Source: Eggerthellaceae bacterium (GTDB lineage Bacteria; Actinomycetota; Coriobacteriia; Coriobacteriales; Eggerthellaceae). From it: 44,689 nucleotides of DNA. Under the pieces are notes generated by a model. It ran no database searches, had not been told where the DNA came from, and saw nothing but the letters and a program-made list of their open reading frames with translations. A program made the position numbers and the translations under genes. Positions 42,221-44,689 of this stretch are shown here, piece by piece; position 1 is the stretch's first letter, and each line of letters begins with the position of its first letter. The stretch lies in assembly GCA_009782605.1 (NCBI GenBank), contig WRIR01000019.1, forward strand, positions 1 through 44,689, read 5' to 3'.

Positions 42221-43363
42221 TCACCGTATTGTGTCAAGGTAGCTGATTACATTTTCCATGGCTTTGTCCATTTCCACATGCGTCTCCGCAAATCCTCGTA
42301 TTCTTCCAATCAGGCCTCCTGGTGTTTCCGAAGCATAAAGCCTGTCATGGAAACTGAGAAGCTCTTTGATATCGACCGGATCTTCATTGCTTGGTATCTG
42401 TTGAAAAAAATCAACGGGATTATCAATAAAAACATCTACTTCATTGGCACTGACAAAGGGTATGCCTTTTGCAAGGTATTCTCGACTTTTCAACGACGCC
42501 GAAACACTCAGTCCTGCACGACGATGAAACCCGAGAGATTCAACAGCAAGTGAGCACCTATCGTAAAGGGCATCAAGCTCTTCGGAGTCACAGTAGCCGT
42601 GAAAAATAATGTTTTCTCTTAAATTAGCGGCCTCAACCTGCCTTTTGAGCGAGCCGAGAATGCTCCCAGTACCGGCGACATGCAAAACAACTTTTCGTCG
42701 CAAAATAGGTTTCTGGTAATAAGCGATTATGCCTGCAATAAGTCGATCTAACCCATGCCACCGCTCAAAACATGCCACAGCAATAATATGTACTTCGTCA
42801 AGAGCAGATGCCGGTTCCTTTGGCGTGATGCGAGAGAGATCAATTCCATTCATAATTTTAACGGTTTTTATCCCGAACACTTCTTCCTCATCCGTAAGGA
42901 TTGCAGCACGATTAACATTCGTTCGGAGCTTTTTCCGGTTTATCCTATCCTTAATGAGCGCTGAATAAAGAATAGGGGTCTTCATTTCAGCATCATAGGG
43001 GTATGTGGGGATTTCATAGATGATCTTTATATCGGGATTCACCCGTTTTGTCTTCTCGATGAAACGGATAAGCTCTCTACTGGCAAACCTCGGCCGCCGA
43101 ATATAGATGAAGGAGTAATCGGACATGCTTTGAGGATCCGGCCAATTGACTCCGTCAGGCATAAACGGCAAACATGAGAGGATTTTTGAGGCTACGGTCT
43201 CCGGCTGCCTGCAAAAGATGAAATCGCATGCAAGTCCTGCAGCATTGAACGCTTTTATCTGAGCAGCAACTTTCTTTTCGATTCCACCTGGTTTTTCATT
43301 GTGCACTATATCACGATAATGCAAGTAGCATCCTGTTGATTTGTTTTGGGAAGATCTTTGCAT
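42221..43363 (-). CDS. GT4-family glycosyltransferase
   Basis: A 380-residue GT-B enzyme. The N-terminal acceptor domain begins near HYRDIVHNEKPGGIEKKVAAQ, the hinge follows MNGIDLSRITP (about 168-178), and the C-terminal nucleotide-sugar domain has FERWHGLDRLIAG, VVLHVAGTGSIL, and a late SREYLAKGIPFV segment in the donor-binding region. The donor sugar is unknown. The last base of its stop is 170 bases from the wbpA start, so it probably has a separate transcript from the wbp operon or reads into it. G+C is low and codon use is richer in A/T third positions than in the pilus genes. The ribosome site is weak. Confidence 0.8.
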   Translation of the reverse strand: MQRSSQNKSTGCYLHYRDIVHNEKPGGIEKKVAAQIKAFNAAGLACDFIFCRQPETVASKILSCLPFMPDGVNWPDPQSMSDYSFIYIRRPRFASRELIRFIEKTKRVNPDIKIIYEIPTYPYDAEMKTPILYSALIKDRINRKKLRTNVNRAAILTDEEEVFGIKTVKIMNGIDLSRITPKEPASALDEVHIIAVACFERWHGLDRLIAGIIAYYQKPILRRKVVLHVAGTGSILGSLKRQVEAANLRENIIFHGYCDSEELDALYDRCSLAVESLGFHRRAGLSVSASLKSREYLAKGIPFVSANEVDVFIDNPVDFFQQIPSNEDPVDIKELLSFHDRLYASETPGGLIGRIRGFAETHVEMDKAMENVISYLDTIR

Positions 43364-43606
43364 TAATTCTCATTTCTCGCACAAACACCGTGGTTTTGTA
43401 TGGTCAGTCTAACCTTATCCCACGGATGCCAAGCACTCGTTTTCCGATCCAAGGGGATTATATACCCGTTTTCTCATTCCATGGTTTTAAACATACAAGA
43501 TTTGAGCCCCATGAATAATCATCCTTGTTGCCCTACAATAACACGCATGAAACCCCTTGTAATCATACCAGCTTTCACAAAAAAGAAGGACTGCAACTGA
43601 AGCGAA

Positions 43607-44401
43607 CTAAAGGGAGTTGCTTTTTTGGCCTTGCGCGTACAGGATGCCTATTATCGCCGCGATGGGGCGCGGCCAGAACCGATTGAGCATAAGCAAGTCC
43701 TCTTTGGCGCGGCTGCTGTCTTGAATCAAGGCCGTCGTTGTTGATTCTTCATGGATGCGGTGATAGACCAATACTGATGGGCTATACACAAATGCGCCCG
43801 ACAAGCGTGACACCCTTTCCCAAGCGTCCCAATCAAGATTGGTTTTTAGGCCTTCGTTGAAGAGGGGCATTGGGAGTGCGTCTTTTACCATTGTCACCGA
43901 AGGGCAGCATATCGCACATCCCAGTGAAAGAATCTTCCTTCGCCAGAAGACACTGTTTTGGCGCACCGGTGACCCAAGGGGCTTAAGCAGGGCTCTTTTT
44001 ACTTTCAAAATGCCGTTTTCGGTAATCCGAAGGTTATTGCGCAACTCTCCATAGTCTGAGAAAAATATCAACGGGTTTGAGGCGCTGTTGATGCCTTCAA
44101 GAAGGCTTTTTGTGTATTCTTCCTGGTAGACATCATCTTGATGGGCGATGGTAACAAGGGGTGTTTCGGCTATGCCGTAGGCGAAATTCCAATCGGATGC
44201 AATTCCTAAGGATTCTTGGTTTATGAAAAGTGGTACGGCAAATTTCCTCGCTATCCCCTCAATGTGCTGGTTTGGGGTAGAAGTTGCAATCAAAATATTG
44301 GTTGGGATGTTCTGGGAAACCAGGGATTGAACGCATTCGCCAAGATAGGGGGATTCCTTGAATGCGCATACTACAAAAGTATGGTCACGTTCGTTATACA
44401 T
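43607..44401 (-). CDS. GT2-family glycosyltransferase
   Basis: A 264-residue GT-A enzyme. HTFVVCAFKESPYLGECVQS (8-27) opens the fold, SLGIASDWNFAY precedes the DxD-like HQDDVY (about 87-92), and LDWDAWERVSRL (near 190) is in the acceptor-side helix common to GT2 proteins. It is somewhat short for the family. GGAG lies 12 bases before the ATG at 44401. The product probably adds a sugar to the same surface polysaccharide as the neighbours, but no donor can be named. G+C is low. The 243 bases between it and the GT4 gene are AT-rich and hold no recognisable gene. Confidence 0.85.
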   Translation of the reverse strand: MYNERDHTFVVCAFKESPYLGECVQSLVSQNIPTNILIATSTPNQHIEGIARKFAVPLFINQESLGIASDWNFAYGIAETPLVTIAHQDDVYQEEYTKSLLEGINSASNPLIFFSDYGELRNNLRITENGILKVKRALLKPLGSPVRQNSVFWRRKILSLGCAICCPSVTMVKDALPMPLFNEGLKTNLDWDAWERVSRLSGAFVYSPSVLVYHRIHEESTTTALIQDSSRAKEDLLMLNRFWPRPIAAIIGILYAQGQKSNSL

Positions 44402-44526
44402 AAGGTGTTTTCTCCAATGGTGGTCGACCTCTCTTCTAAGTCATCCCGGTTGAAAATGCTCCGCTGTTCTGCATTTGCCTATCACTGCCTTATCGCAGGC
44501 GGTCGGCCTGTGTTGCTCAAGAGAGG

Positions 44527-44532
44527 ATTATA
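44527..44532 (-). promoter_or_regulatory. Candidate -10 box for the GT2 gene at 43607-44401
   Basis: A perfect TATAAT on the minus strand about 125 bases before the ATG. No convincing -35 is seen at 17 bases. The rest of 44402-44689 has no supported gene; it holds only an 8-bp inverted repeat (CCGCCGCA 44613-44620, TGCGGCGG 44646-44653). Confidence 0.35.
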
Positions 44533-44689
44533 CCCTGTTTCCGTTACTATATTCTAAAATGAAACAGGCTATTCGCCCTTTAGTGTGGGTAGGAAGGTTT
44601 TTGGGTGAAAACCCGCCGCACCAACTTTCCCTGTGTTGACAGCCCTGCGGCGGCTGGTCACGGCTTTTTTGCAGGACGGCTCGACGCAG

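Noticed and set aside
44216-44557. Plus-strand frame of 113 codons near the right edge
   Set aside because: It is largely antisense to the GT2 gene and has no domain or ribosome site.

Overview
The window comes from a high-GC Gram-positive chromosome. The evidence is G+C-rich coding DNA, Shine-Dalgarno starts, class C sortases with SpaA-type pilins, ScpAB, and alanine/glycine-rich tails on housekeeping proteins. My best guess is Actinomycetota, class Coriobacteriia; this is an inference, because there is no rRNA or other decisive marker here.

Layout. 1-2110: a HipBA-type toxin-antitoxin pair on the minus strand. 2180-3095: three tRNA genes (Val-CAC, a CAT-anticodon tRNA, Asn-GTT) among short palindromic repeats. 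3315-5456: an ABC-F translation-factor ATPase. 5723-10480: a plus-strand run of site-2 protease, trpS, scpA, scpB and an RsuA/RluB-type pseudouridine synthase; the last carries an interspersed palindromic element in frame inside its coding sequence. 11048-14250: a CysK-type cysteine synthase and a two-gene ABC-2 exporter. 14407-29986: a large minus-strand surface-fibre locus with two tandem copies of [RCC1-propeller adhesin + SpaA-type major pilin], followed by three sortases. 30609-37352: plus-strand glycosyltransferases, a polytopic membrane protein and a Wzx-like flippase. 37381-37853: a Phd antitoxin with a truncated PIN toxin. 37945-42051: a minus-strand set matching the wbpA-B-D-E pathway to UDP-2,3-diacetamido-2,3-dideoxyglucuronate. 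42221-44401: two more glycosyltransferases. G+C drops visibly from about 33.1 kb onward, as is common for exchanged surface-polysaccharide genes.

How the parts fit. The right-hand third looks like a cell-surface polysaccharide locus: precursor synthesis, glycosyl transfer and flipping. The middle encodes covalently assembled pili: the pilins carry signal peptides, a VYPKN pilin motif and E-boxes, and the adhesins carry an RCC1-like propeller head, a CnaB/SpaA-type stalk and a wall-sorting signal.

The most interesting candidate system sits between the two pilus copies (about 23.59-23.89 kb). It looks like an unrecognised type I toxin-antitoxin module: a 34-codon membrane peptide with a very strong ribosome-binding site, a 5'-UTR hairpin that would mask that site, and a convergent consensus promoter plus terminator giving a roughly 100-nt RNA antisense to the toxin's 3' end. 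It is bracketed by two nearly identical 93-bp REPIN-like palindromes and lies between about 5.7-kb direct repeats, so recombination between the pilus copies would delete it. At least three related families of paired palindromes (REPIN-like) are scattered through the window.
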